64,000 bases of DNA from Gracilimonas tropica DSM 19535 (GTDB lineage Bacteria > Bacteroidota > Rhodothermia > Balneolales > Balneolaceae), in contig NZ_AQXG01000001.1 in the NCBI RefSeq assembly GCF_000375425.1, forward strand, positions 180,000 to 243,999, given 5' to 3'. A program made the position numbers and the translations under genes. The notes under the pieces were generated by a model. The model saw only the letters and a program-made list of their open reading frames with translations. It ran no database searches and was not told where the DNA came from. Below are positions 24,706 to 32,780 of this stretch, piece after piece; the first letter of the stretch is position 1; each line of letters opens with the position of its first letter.

Positions 24706-27693
24706 ATGATTAAAAAGGGGAAAATTGCCATATCCATAATTTTGTTTTTCGGGTTATCAAGTACAATACGGGGACAAGTTCATATCAATGAGATTCGTTC
24801 TGATGACAGTGGTACTGATGATATAGAGTTTATTGAACTCGTGGGATTATCAGGCACAAACCTGACTGACTATCAATTGAAATTTTACAACGGTTCCTCT
24901 ACTGTTGATGGAGCAGTTTGGACACACACCATAGGCACGTTTACCATTCCTGATGATGGAATTACAGACTCAGGTAGCAATTCTATCGGTTTTTATGTGC
25001 TTTCTTTAAATGATTCCGTGCTTGCAAATACAGATGAAACGATATCAGATGAGCTTCAAAATGGCCCTGATGGTTTGATCTTATTTAATGCGGAAGGAAA
25101 TATTATAGATGCGGTAGCTTGGGATGGGGCAGGAGATCTGACAGACGATGATCCGGGCACAGTAACCACATCAGGTGTAACATCGGCTGACAATTACTTA
25201 CATGTAACTGCCAATGATGATTCAGGTGATAATAGCTTACAGGCTCCTGATGATGTAATTGGAGATGATGGTTCAGGCTGGACCATTGCAACTGCTACAA
25301 TTGGATCTATAAATAGCGGACAGACAAGTGGATCAGTGGTTTTGGAAGCATCAGTAAAAGCTGAACCTGCAAATCACGTAACTACTTTTACTGCTACCGG
25401 GGAAGTCAACTCAATAAGTTTGTCATGGTCTGACGCAACTGGCTCGCCGGCACCGGATGCCTATCTAATCAAGATTAGTGAAAGTGGATATGGTTCTATT
25501 AGCATGCCAATAGATGAGAATGCCGAAACTAACGATACGGATCTGTCTGATGGTTCAGGTGTACTAAATATTGCTCAGGGTACAGAGTCATCTTCACTTA
25601 CAGGTCTTAGTGAATCCACTACCTACTACTTCAAGATATTTCCATATACCAATACCGGCTCTGATATCGATTATAAAACTGATGGTACTATTCCTGAGGA
25701 TACGGCAACTACATTAATAACACCTGATATTGTTTTGAATGAAATCTTAGCCGACCCCGCCGGGGATGCTAATGGAGATGGAACAACAGATACTGGCGAT
25801 GATGAATTTCTTGAGTTTGTAAATACTGGCAATTCTAATTTAGATATTAGTAACTGGACCATTGAAGATGCTTTGAACACCACGCACACTTTTGATGATC
25901 CTACAATATTGAAGCCTATGCAAGCGATAGTTGTGTTTGGCGGTGGAACACCTACTGGTGATTTTGGAGGATCTATGACACAGACAGCAGGCAGCCTCAG
26001 TTTAAATAACGGAGGTGACGACTTAATTTTAAAGAATGATTCCGGTGTTGAGATTATTAATTACACTTATGGTGGCGCGACTGACCAATCCGAAACCAGG
26101 AGTCCAGATCTAACGGGTGACTTTGCTAACCATACATCAGCCGATACTGACGATGGTTCTGCTTTCTCTCCCGGCACCCGAATTGACGGTTCTACCTTCC
26201 AGCCTTCCGTTGAAATTACCGGTTCTGAGGGATGGAGAATTTTATCAACACCAACAGCAAGCAGTACTTATGATGACTTGTTGGGAGATATTTGGACGCA
26301 GGGTATTGCAACAGGAGCAGATGCTACTGAAGGAACTGCAAATGTTCAGGTTTTTAATGGCTCTTCCTTTTCCGGAATTAGTGACATGGGTACAACCATG
26401 ATAGTTGGAAATGGTTTCATTGTATATATGTATAGCGATGATGACTACACAGAAAGTGTCGCAGATGCGGGTTTCCCTAAAACTCTTGAAATATTTGCAG
26501 TACCTAATTCAGGTGCTGTAAGTCCAGCCCTTAATAGTGGGGCAGAAGCCTGGACTTTGGTTGGCAACCCCTATTATTCTACGATCGACTGGGATGAAGT
26601 GCTTTTGAATAGTGGTACTAATCAATTAAGTGGCACTGTTTATGTATACGATCACAGTTATGGAACACCATCTGGAGATGATGTAGCGGCAAACGGATCA
26701 GCCGGAAGTTACCGCGTCTGGAATGGTTCCGCAGGCTCACTTACAGATGGATTGATTGCTCCATTTCAAGGTTTCTGGATTCAAAATGCCGTAGGCGCCA
26801 CTTCAGAGTCTTTTGAAATTAATGAAGACGACAAAACAACCGGTGGCACCTTCTACAAAAAATCAGACGAATCCATTTCCATAAAACTGCGCGGAGAAAT
26901 GGAGAACATGTACAATGAGTCGTTCTTGTCTTTTACCGGGAACGGAGAAGTAGCCAAGGATAATTATGACGGGCTCAAACTGTCACCGCTTGACTTCCGT
27001 TCGTACCTAAGTGTGGCCAGTGTCACTGGTGATACGAAAATGGACATCAATAACCTGCCCAAGATTTTTGAAAATGAACTCTCCATCCCGGTTTCTGTAG
27101 AGGCGTATTCGGCCGATACCGAACGCGGAAGTTGGGTGAGCCGGGGAGGAGAGGTCACCTTAACCTGGCCGGAAATGAAAAACCTACCCGACGAATGGAG
27201 TATCACACTAAACGATTCTAAAACGGGGGCCGTGGTTAATATGAGAACCACTGAAGAGTATGTGTTTGATCTTTCAGAAACACAGAAAGCTAAAACCGGG
27301 CCTGTGATGACTATTTTTAATCCCCAACCTCCACAAGTAGAACGCATAGCAAAAAAAGGAGTAGGGGCACGGTTTACTATTACAATCGGTGCAAATTCTT
27401 CGGTAAACAACGAGATAGGTGATAGTCCTGAAGCTTTCGCTCTTGAGCAGAACTATCCGAACCCGTTCAACCCGACAACCAGCATTCAGTACAGCCTTGC
27501 CCATGCGGGCGAAGTGCAGCTGGATATCTATAACGTGATGGGGCAACAGGTAGAAACGCTGGTAAGCGGAGTGAAGTCCGCCGGCAACTATCGGGTAAGC
27601 TGGGATGCGGCTGACATGGCCAGTGGTATTTACTACTACCGCCTGAAGGCCGGCAAGCAGGTAGTGACCCGTCAAATGACTCTCATCAAATAA
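24706..27693 (+). CDS. Large secreted lamin-tail-domain protein with type IX sorting tail
   Basis: A 995-residue surface or secreted protein. A signal peptide ends near residue 23 (STIRGQ). Residues about 25-150 form a lamin-tail (LTD) domain (HINEIRSDDSGTDDIEFIEL). A fibronectin type III-like domain follows (about 225-335, LSWSDATGSPAPDAYLIKIS). A second LTD domain runs about 342-470 (VLNEILADPAGDANGDGTTD, then LEFVNTGNSNLDISNWTIED). A long region of unknown fold follows, then a C-terminal Por-secretion/FlgD-like tail of about 85 residues starting EQNYPNPFNPTTSIQYSL and ending ASGIYYYRLKAGKQVVTRQM. The tail directs export by the type IX system and attachment or release at the surface. A nuclease is sometimes fused to LTD domains, but no catalytic motif is recognised here. 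Confidence 0.92.
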   Translation: MIKKGKIAISIILFFGLSSTIRGQVHINEIRSDDSGTDDIEFIELVGLSGTNLTDYQLKFYNGSSTVDGAVWTHTIGTFTIPDDGITDSGSNSIGFYVLSLNDSVLANTDETISDELQNGPDGLILFNAEGNIIDAVAWDGAGDLTDDDPGTVTTSGVTSADNYLHVTANDDSGDNSLQAPDDVIGDDGSGWTIATATIGSINSGQTSGSVVLEASVKAEPANHVTTFTATGEVNSISLSWSDATGSPAPDAYLIKISESGYGSISMPIDENAETNDTDLSDGSGVLNIAQGTESSSLTGLSESTTYYFKIFPYTNTGSDIDYKTDGTIPEDTATTLITPDIVLNEILADPAGDANGDGTTDTGDDEFLEFVNTGNSNLDISNWTIEDALNTTHTFDDPTILKPMQAIVVFGGGTPTGDFGGSMTQTAGSLSLNNGGDDLILKNDSGVEIINYTYGGATDQSETRSPDLTGDFANHTSADTDDGSAFSPGTRIDGSTFQPSVEITGSEGWRILSTPTASSTYDDLLGDIWTQGIATGADATEGTANVQVFNGSSFSGISDMGTTMIVGNGFIVYMYSDDDYTESVADAGFPKTLEIFAVPNSGAVSPALNSGAEAWTLVGNPYYSTIDWDEVLLNSGTNQLSGTVYVYDHSYGTPSGDDVAANGSAGSYRVWNGSAGSLTDGLIAPFQGFWIQNAVGATSESFEINEDDKTTGGTFYKKSDESISIKLRGEMENMYNESFLSFTGNGEVAKDNYDGLKLSPLDFRSYLSVASVTGDTKMDINNLPKIFENELSIPVSVEAYSADTERGSWVSRGGEVTLTWPEMKNLPDEWSITLNDSKTGAVVNMRTTEEYVFDLSETQKAKTGPVMTIFNPQPPQVERIAKKGVGARFTITIGANSSVNNEIGDSPEAFALEQNYPNPFNPTTSIQYSLAHAGEVQLDIYNVMGQQVETLVSGVKSAGNYRVSWDAADMASGIYYYRLKAGKQVVTRQMTLIK

Positions 27694-27726
27694 ATAAATG
27701 TTCATTAGCGATCAGCTCTCAGGTTT

Positions 27727-27761
27727 CAGCTTTCAGTTGATAACAAAAGAACTGAAAGCTG
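27727..27761. repeat. 12-bp inverted repeat after the secreted protein gene
   Basis: CAGCTTTCAGTT at 27727-27738 pairs perfectly with AACTGAAAGCTG at 27750-27761. Additional CAGCTCTCAGGTTTCAGC-like units lie just upstream, so the spacer consists of AGCTGAAAGCTGA-type simple repeats. It may act as a transcription stop, but there is no clean T run. Confidence 0.6.
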
Positions 27762-27795
27762 ATTGCTGACGGCCGAATGCTCAAAACTCAAGATT

Positions 27796-27993
27796 ATGAA
27801 AACATTGATATATATAGTTCTTGCGATCACATTCACAGTATTGTTAACCACAGTAGTTCTGGCTCAACACCCTCCTGGTTTGCCGTCCACTGCACCAAGT
27901 CAGGCTCCTATTGACGGCGGATTAGGACTGTTGGCGGCAGCGGGAGGCGGATATGCTCTCAAAAAATTAAGAGATCGCAAGCAAGTGGAATAA
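27796..27993 (+). CDS. Short PID-CTERM sorting-signal protein
   Basis: A 65-residue protein, started at ATG 27796 (MKTLIYIVLAITFTVLLTTV); the frame is open upstream to 27763, but that part is repeat-derived. It has an N-terminal signal peptide (about 1-25), a short Pro/Ser linker (HPPGLPSTAPSQA) and the C-terminal tripartite signal PIDGGLGLLAAAGGGYALKK with a basic end LRDRKQVE. This matches the PID-CTERM pattern (PIDGGL, hydrophobic stretch, basic tail) of Bacteroidota proteins thought to be processed by an exosortase/rhombosortase-like enzyme. There is almost no mature domain, so it may be a structural or signal peptide, or a minimal surface component. Confidence 0.82.
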   Translation: MKTLIYIVLAITFTVLLTTVVLAQHPPGLPSTAPSQAPIDGGLGLLAAAGGGYALKKLRDRKQVE

Positions 27994-28073
27994 ACCGAAG
28001 TGAATACTCTTGGTGGCCTGTTAAATGATTTCAAAAGAAAAAAAACGATGGATAAAATTGCTATCATCTCTGT

Positions 28074-28892
28074 ATGAAAATAGCACTTGTACAACAATCT
28101 TGTTCTGAAACTAAAACTGGAAACCTTGCAAAAGGTATGCAAGCTGCACGACAAGCTGCTGAAAATGGAGCGAAGATCATCTGTTTTGCAGAACTTGCTT
28201 TCGAGCCGTTCTATCCTCAACACACCGATCCGAAAGATCCTGAATCTTTGGCTGAACCTATTCCTGGTCCGGTAACGGAATCTTTTTCTAAGATAGCCCG
28301 TGAATTTGGGGTGGTCATTATCCTGAATTTATATGAAAAAGACGGGGGAGCGCTTTACGACAGTTCGCCCGTAATAAATAGCGATGGCGAAATTCTTGGT
28401 ACCACCAGAATGATTCACATCACAGAATATGCTTGTTTTCATGAACAGCAATATTATACGCCCGGAAATAATGGAGCACCCGTTTATAATACTCCTTTTG
28501 GAAAGATTGGGGTGGCGATCTGTTATGATCGCCATTATCCGGAATATATGAGGGCATTGGCGGTATCCGGAGCTGAGATCGTGTTCATTCCTCAGGCGGG
28601 CTCGGTGGGAGAATGGCCCGAGGGATTGTACGAAGCGGAAGTAAGAACGGCCGCCTTTCAGAATGGATATTTCGCAGCGCTCTGCAATCGGGTGGGCAAA
28701 GAACCGAAGCTCACTTTTGCAGGAGAATCATTTGTTTGTGATCCTGAGGGTAAGGTGATAGCCAGGGCAGGTAAAGGTACCGAGGAGATATTATATTGCG
28801 ATATTGATCTCAATAAAATAGAACACTCACACGCTAAAAGATTATTCCTGAGAGACCGTCGCCCGGATTTGTACAAGGATTGGATTTCATAA
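28074..28892 (+). CDS. Nitrilase-superfamily protein with Met at the catalytic Lys position
   Basis: A 272-residue carbon-nitrogen hydrolase fold protein most like the N-carbamoylputrescine amidase/beta-ureidopropionase branch. E40 (IICFAELAFEPFY) and nucleophile C150 (VGVAICYDRHYPE, seen as IGVAICYDRHYPE) match the family triad. The lysine expected in the YRKxHIP motif is replaced: the segment GTTRMIHITEYACFHEQQYY aligns without gaps to G.YRKSHIPDG..., putting M113 where Lys should be. The C-terminal part (LCNRVGKEPKLTFAGESFVCDPEG) is normal. The enzyme may use another residue, have a different activity or be inactive. It is intact and shows no frameshift. Neighbours give no pathway hint. 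Confidence 0.85.
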   Translation: MKIALVQQSCSETKTGNLAKGMQAARQAAENGAKIICFAELAFEPFYPQHTDPKDPESLAEPIPGPVTESFSKIAREFGVVIILNLYEKDGGALYDSSPVINSDGEILGTTRMIHITEYACFHEQQYYTPGNNGAPVYNTPFGKIGVAICYDRHYPEYMRALAVSGAEIVFIPQAGSVGEWPEGLYEAEVRTAAFQNGYFAALCNRVGKEPKLTFAGESFVCDPEGKVIARAGKGTEEILYCDIDLNKIEHSHAKRLFLRDRRPDLYKDWIS

Positions 28893-28992
28893 ATATTCAG
28901 AATCAAAATTTGGGATTTTGCTATTAGATATTGGTTATTGAATATTCCATCACGCTGTTTATCTTCACTCGAAAATAAGTTCGCAATATCTC

Positions 28993-30204
28993 ATGCCTGA
29001 TACGCTTAAAGAAGTACAGCTTCGCACCAAAGGAATTTTACCGGTTCAAAAACTTCACCTCTTGAAAGAGTTGGGAATCATCACTTCCCATGAAAAGTAT
29101 CCGATTCAAGACGACCAATTTCAGCCCAATTCTATTGACCTGAGACTGGGAGAAGTTGCATACAGGGTACGATGCAGTTTTTTGCCCGAAAATGAAACGG
29201 TAGAAGAGAAAGTGAAAAGGCTAAAAATGTATGAAGTCCCAATAACTGAGGGGGCGGTCCTTGAAGAAAATTGTGTGTATATCATTCCCTTATTGGAAAG
29301 TTTGAATATGCCGGAATCGAATCATACGGTGCAAAAAGGACTCTTCAATGGGAATGAGAAATTCAGTGAAGTTAAATTGGGAAGCGTTGAGCCTCTTTCA
29401 GCTAAAGCAAATCCCAAGAGTTCAACAGGCAGGTTGGACGTATTTACCAGGGTGATTACCGACTATTCTCACCGCTTCGAGGAGATAAATCCGGGTTACA
29501 AAGGCGGATTGTATTTAGAAGTGGTTCCAAAATCATTCTCTATTAAAGTGAAAACCAGCCAACGGTTAAATCAGCTTCGGGTGCGGCATGGTTTTGAAGT
29601 ACTCTCTGATCAGGATTTACTGCGTGTTCACAGTGCCGACCCACTATTATTTGATGAAGATCTGAAGCCTGTATCCATGGAAAAGATAAAGGTAAAACAA
29701 GGGCTTTTTATGAGTGTGAACCTGAAAGGGAAAAAAGGGGAAGTGATCGGGTATAAAGCCAAAAAACACAATAATTTTATTGATCTGGATAAGATCGCTC
29801 ATTATGCAGTGAATGAATTTTGGGAGCCGATTTATGCACAGCCTCACGATCAGTTAATCTTAGAACCGGAAGCTTTTTACATCTTTGCATCCAAGGAAAG
29901 GATTCGGGTTCCTGCCCATCTCGCCTGTGAAATGATGGCGTATGACACCGGATCAGGTGAACTTCGTACACATTATGCCGGGTTCTTTGACAGTGGATTT
30001 GGTGGATCTATTGATGATAAAGGAGCACGGGCAGTACTTGAGGTACGTTCCCACGATGTTCCGTTTATGATCGAAGACGGACAAACCATGTTCAGCATGC
30101 AATTTGAACCTAATGCCGAGCGGCCAGAGTTTGTATATGGCGACGAGATAGAAAGCAACTATCAGGGACAAGATCTTAAGCTCGGGAAACATTTTCGACA
30201 ATAA
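28993..30204 (+). CDS. dcd: 2'-deoxycytidine 5'-triphosphate deaminase (long, two-DCD type)
   Basis: A 403-residue dCTP deaminase-like protein, about twice the length of the short E. coli enzyme, as in the fused family found in alphaproteobacteria and others. First half: FQPNSIDLRLGEVAYRVR and SAKANPKSSTGRLDVFTRVI, the latter carrying the conserved Ser-Ser-x-x-Arg region. Second half: PEAFYIFASKERIRVP, AYDTGSGELRTHYAGFFDSGFGG and the C-terminal FVYGDEIESNYQGQDLKLGKHF. It should yield dUTP for thymidylate synthesis. A small Cys-rich protein follows 2 bases after the stop and is presumably cotranscribed. Confidence 0.92.
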   Translation: MPDTLKEVQLRTKGILPVQKLHLLKELGIITSHEKYPIQDDQFQPNSIDLRLGEVAYRVRCSFLPENETVEEKVKRLKMYEVPITEGAVLEENCVYIIPLLESLNMPESNHTVQKGLFNGNEKFSEVKLGSVEPLSAKANPKSSTGRLDVFTRVITDYSHRFEEINPGYKGGLYLEVVPKSFSIKVKTSQRLNQLRVRHGFEVLSDQDLLRVHSADPLLFDEDLKPVSMEKIKVKQGLFMSVNLKGKKGEVIGYKAKKHNNFIDLDKIAHYAVNEFWEPIYAQPHDQLILEPEAFYIFASKERIRVPAHLACEMMAYDTGSGELRTHYAGFFDSGFGGSIDDKGARAVLEVRSHDVPFMIEDGQTMFSMQFEPNAERPEFVYGDEIESNYQGQDLKLGKHFRQ

Positions 30205-30206
30205 AG

Positions 30207-30449
30207 ATGGGACGATTTAAGGTTTCAAAGTGTATCTGTCACAAGCGGCACTTTTCAGAGATCAAAGAGTACGCCGAAGAAAATGGATACCAAACGGTGG
30301 AGGAACTCCAAGCCGATAAATTTTGCAGTTGCAGCTGCGGTCTTTGTATTCCCTACATCGAATTGATGCTAAAAACCGGCGAAACCGAATTCGAACCGGG
30401 CGCACATTACAGGAACATCGAACATTCAACATCGGACAAGGAACACTGA
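30207..30449 (+). CDS. Small Cys-rich protein, BFD-like [2Fe-2S] domain candidate
   Basis: An 80-residue protein with a cysteine pattern C-x-C near the N-terminus (SKCICHKRHFSEIKEYAEEN) and C-x-C-x-C-x2-C further on (FCSCSCGLCIPYIELML). Helices with TVEELQ between the Cys groups resemble the bacterioferritin-associated ferredoxin (BFD) [2Fe-2S] domain, in which two Cys pairs hold the cluster. It starts 2 bases after the dCTP deaminase stop. Binding of iron-sulfur or zinc is inferred from the Cys spacing. The tail after residue 60 overlaps an intergenic repeat. Confidence 0.7.
   Translation: MGRFKVSKCICHKRHFSEIKEYAEENGYQTVEELQADKFCSCSCGLCIPYIELMLKTGETEFEPGAHYRNIEHSTSDKEH
30424..30443. repeat. 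Divergent relative of the TCCAACATCGAGCAAGG repeat
   Basis: TTCAACATCGGACAAGGAAC resembles the repeats at 15002 and 15947. It overlaps the 3' end of the BFD-like gene, so part of that protein's C-terminus is repeat-encoded. Confidence 0.4.
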
Positions 30450-30558
30450 AGTTTGTAATGATTCTTCGTTTGACAGCTGGAATCCGTCTGAAGAATTTGT
30501 TGATTCCGAAATGATTAGTCTATCCCGGCACAGATTGAACGGGCAAACTTCTATGTGC

Positions 30559-30584
30559 AGGAAGCAGGAGCTTGGGAAAGAGTT
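30559..30584. repeat. Intergenic repeat GGAAGCAGGAG, uninterrupted form
   Basis: GGAAGCAGGAGC at 30560-30571 runs directly into TTGGGAAAGAG at 30572-30582. The related copy at 31441-31485 carries a 22-bp palindrome exactly at this junction. Confidence 0.6.
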
Positions 30585-30668
30585 TAGTGGGAGCCTGGAA
30601 ATGAGATTTAAACAAAACGCACTCTGCGAAACCTTTGTTTCCTTTGCGGTTATATAACAATGTAGATC

Positions 30669-31364
30669 ATGGATAATATCTTTTACACAGATCCAAAAAA
30701 CATCATCGGGAATCAATTGGAGCTCACTGACCAGGAAGCACGTCATGCTGCTAAAGTGTTGCGATTTGAAGCGGGTGATGAACTCTACGCTTCTGATGGG
30801 AGGGGAAATTTGTATAAAACTACGGTTCGCTCTGCTTCGAAAAATTTAGTACAGGCCGAGATTCAGGAAACCTATCCCCATCCGGAACCCGATATTAAAA
30901 AAGTGCTGGCATTCGGAGCTATCAAAAAGCGAGACCGGCTGGAGTTCGCAGTTGAAAAAGCAGTGGAACTGGATTCGTGGCAGATCTGCATTTTTGATGC
31001 CGATCATTCCGAACGTTCCCGCATTAATGAAGATCGATTGAAGTCTATAGCGCTAAGTGCTTTCAAACAAAGTAAGCGAAGATGGTTGCCCGAAATTGTA
31101 ATCCTGAATTCTTTGGATGAAGTTTTGGAACATTACAAAGATCATCATTTAATAACAGCACATGTCCCCGAAGTTCCGGCTCAACCCAAAGCTTTTCAAC
31201 AAAGAGAAAATTTGTTATTAGTTGGTCCTGAAGGGGGATTTTCGGATCGGGAGATTGAACTATGCAAAGCGAGAAAATCAGAATTTATATCTCTGGGGAA
31301 AAACCGTTTGCGAGCTGAAACGGCCGTGGCTGCCATGCTTAGTCAGTATCTCTTCCAGGTCTAA
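30669..31364 (+). CDS. rsmE: 16S rRNA (uracil-1498-N3)-methyltransferase
   Basis: A 231-residue SPOUT-class methyltransferase that makes m3U1498 in 16S rRNA. The N-terminal PUA-like part has HAAKVLRFEAGDELYASDGRG. The SPOUT domain shows FGAIKKRDRLEFAVEKAVEL, ALSAFKQSKRRWLPEI, and the knot motifs LLLVGPEGGFSDREI and SLGKNRLRAETAVAAML, where the GPEGGF loop and the LG..-LR-ETA motif bind S-adenosylmethionine. Length is standard. It is separated by 220 bases of repeat-rich DNA from the dcd pair. Confidence 0.96.
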   Translation: MDNIFYTDPKNIIGNQLELTDQEARHAAKVLRFEAGDELYASDGRGNLYKTTVRSASKNLVQAEIQETYPHPEPDIKKVLAFGAIKKRDRLEFAVEKAVELDSWQICIFDADHSERSRINEDRLKSIALSAFKQSKRRWLPEIVILNSLDEVLEHYKDHHLITAHVPEVPAQPKAFQQRENLLLVGPEGGFSDREIELCKARKSEFISLGKNRLRAETAVAAMLSQYLFQV

Positions 31365-31452
31365 ATCTCAAGCTCTGAAGGAGCATAAAACAATTCATCC
31401 TCCATGCTGCAGATCTATCGGAGCTAAGTTCAACTTAGTAGGAAGCAGGAGC

Positions 31453-31474
31453 CTGCCTTTGTCGGCAGACAGGC
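31453..31474. repeat. 22-bp palindromic insertion, copy B
   Basis: A palindrome containing TGCCTTTGTCGGCAGACAGG sits between GGAAGCAGGAGC and TTGGGAACGAG, which are adjacent in the copy at 30560-30582. It is 18 of 22 identical to copy A at 15008-15029. Confidence 0.75.
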
Positions 31475-31501
31475 TTGGGAACGAGATGAAAAAAGCACAA
31501 A

Positions 31502-32665
31502 TCACCTCAGTCTCAAGTTATTCCCAATGGCTTTAAAAAAGGGAGTGTAGGGTACGGAACTCATGATTTTCAGGTCCTGTATAAAGGAGCTGTCTTCACC
31601 CAAGAACCGGAAAAGCTCATCCAGAGAATTCTTCTTATAAAGTGATCTGAAGACACGCAGGCTTTCTTCGGTAGAATTGGCCAATATATGTAGCAGTAGC
31701 AGGTCGTAATACCGATATTTGAATTTTGACGGTTGCGGAGGAATTGGATCCTTTCCTTGAATGATATTTTGAGCCAGTTTCTGTGTATAGTCCTGTATTC
31801 TGGTGAAGGTATATCCGGTGCTTGGCTTGGTTTGGCCTCCGACCGCTCCAAGGTTGATAATGTTGTTTTCATAAAATGGCACATGGGGACGGTCTTCCAT
31901 GGGGATTTCACCATATTCCTTTCTCCCAATTTCATAATGCTCTTTATCCAGCCCATAATTATGGTAGAGATAGTGCCGGATCTTCTGCTTGTATCGCTTT
32001 TTATCCAAAGGTTCTTTGGAAAAGACGGTGAACTCGAGCAATGCCTTGTTATCTGCATAGGGTAATACATACATAAAACCCACACCTGGAGAAAACTCAT
32101 TATCAAAATCCATGATGGTGAACGTTTCCGGATCGAACATAGACTCGTGAGTGTGAACTTCCCATCCAAGGAAGTGCTGTATCAATTGATACTTGATCTG
32201 ACTTCGGTCAAGGTTTTTAGGTTTAAGAACACTCTGAAAGATATAGTTTGCAAGATACGTATCCCCATTCTTGGTCAACAAAACCGCTTTATTCTTGTTC
32301 GCAGAAAAATCAAGGATATTCTCTTCCAGAAGGTCAAAATTACTATGCTTCTTTAGTTCTCTCAAAACATATTCCCGGAAATCTCCGCTTCGGATACAGT
32401 GATAGGTGTATTCATTCAAATATCGGAATGTGCTGTAGTCTAGTACGGAAACCCACGTCTTCTTCCACCTTTTATATATGATCTCTTTGAAAGGAGGTTC
32501 GCGGTTGGTCCAAAAGCACCAGGTTTTATCGTTGTGGGGCGCAAAGGTTGAATCAACAACCAACACTTCACCCTGATAACCCCCGCGAGCGAGATACCAG
32601 GCCAAACTTAACCCGGATAATCCACCGCCTGCAATAATGAGATCATATTTTGCTTCAATTTTCAA
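31502..32665 (-). CDS. crtY: Lycopene beta-cyclase family flavoprotein
   Basis: A 387-residue CrtY-type lycopene cyclase. The N-terminal FAD-binding motif is LIIAGGGLSGLSLAWYL. Then come the family features DKTWCFWTNREPPF, FMYVLPYADNKALLEFTVFS and the late GxVGGxT-type motif LGAVGGQTKPSTGYTFTRIQ. It would convert the ends of lycopene to beta-ionone rings in the membrane, fitting the orange pigmentation common in this group. No other carotenoid gene is in the window, so it is not in a pigment cluster here. It is convergent with rsmE. Confidence 0.9.
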   Translation of the reverse strand: MKIEAKYDLIIAGGGLSGLSLAWYLARGGYQGEVLVVDSTFAPHNDKTWCFWTNREPPFKEIIYKRWKKTWVSVLDYSTFRYLNEYTYHCIRSGDFREYVLRELKKHSNFDLLEENILDFSANKNKAVLLTKNGDTYLANYIFQSVLKPKNLDRSQIKYQLIQHFLGWEVHTHESMFDPETFTIMDFDNEFSPGVGFMYVLPYADNKALLEFTVFSKEPLDKKRYKQKIRHYLYHNYGLDKEHYEIGRKEYGEIPMEDRPHVPFYENNIINLGAVGGQTKPSTGYTFTRIQDYTQKLAQNIIQGKDPIPPQPSKFKYRYYDLLLLHILANSTEESLRVFRSLYKKNSLDELFRFLGEDSSFIQDLKIMSSVPYTPFFKAIGNNLRLR

Positions 32666-32780
32666 CGATCAAGCCTCCGGTAGAATCTTGCAAATGACCT
32701 CTGGGTTTTAAAAATTTTTTTCATGATTAGTAGGGACGAGGACTTAGCTTCGCCACAGGTATTGATTATATTCCATCGAA

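Noticed and set aside
31570..32169. 199-codon minus-strand frame inside the lycopene cyclase gene
   Set aside because: Same-strand shifted frame; the cyclase frame carries all motifs.
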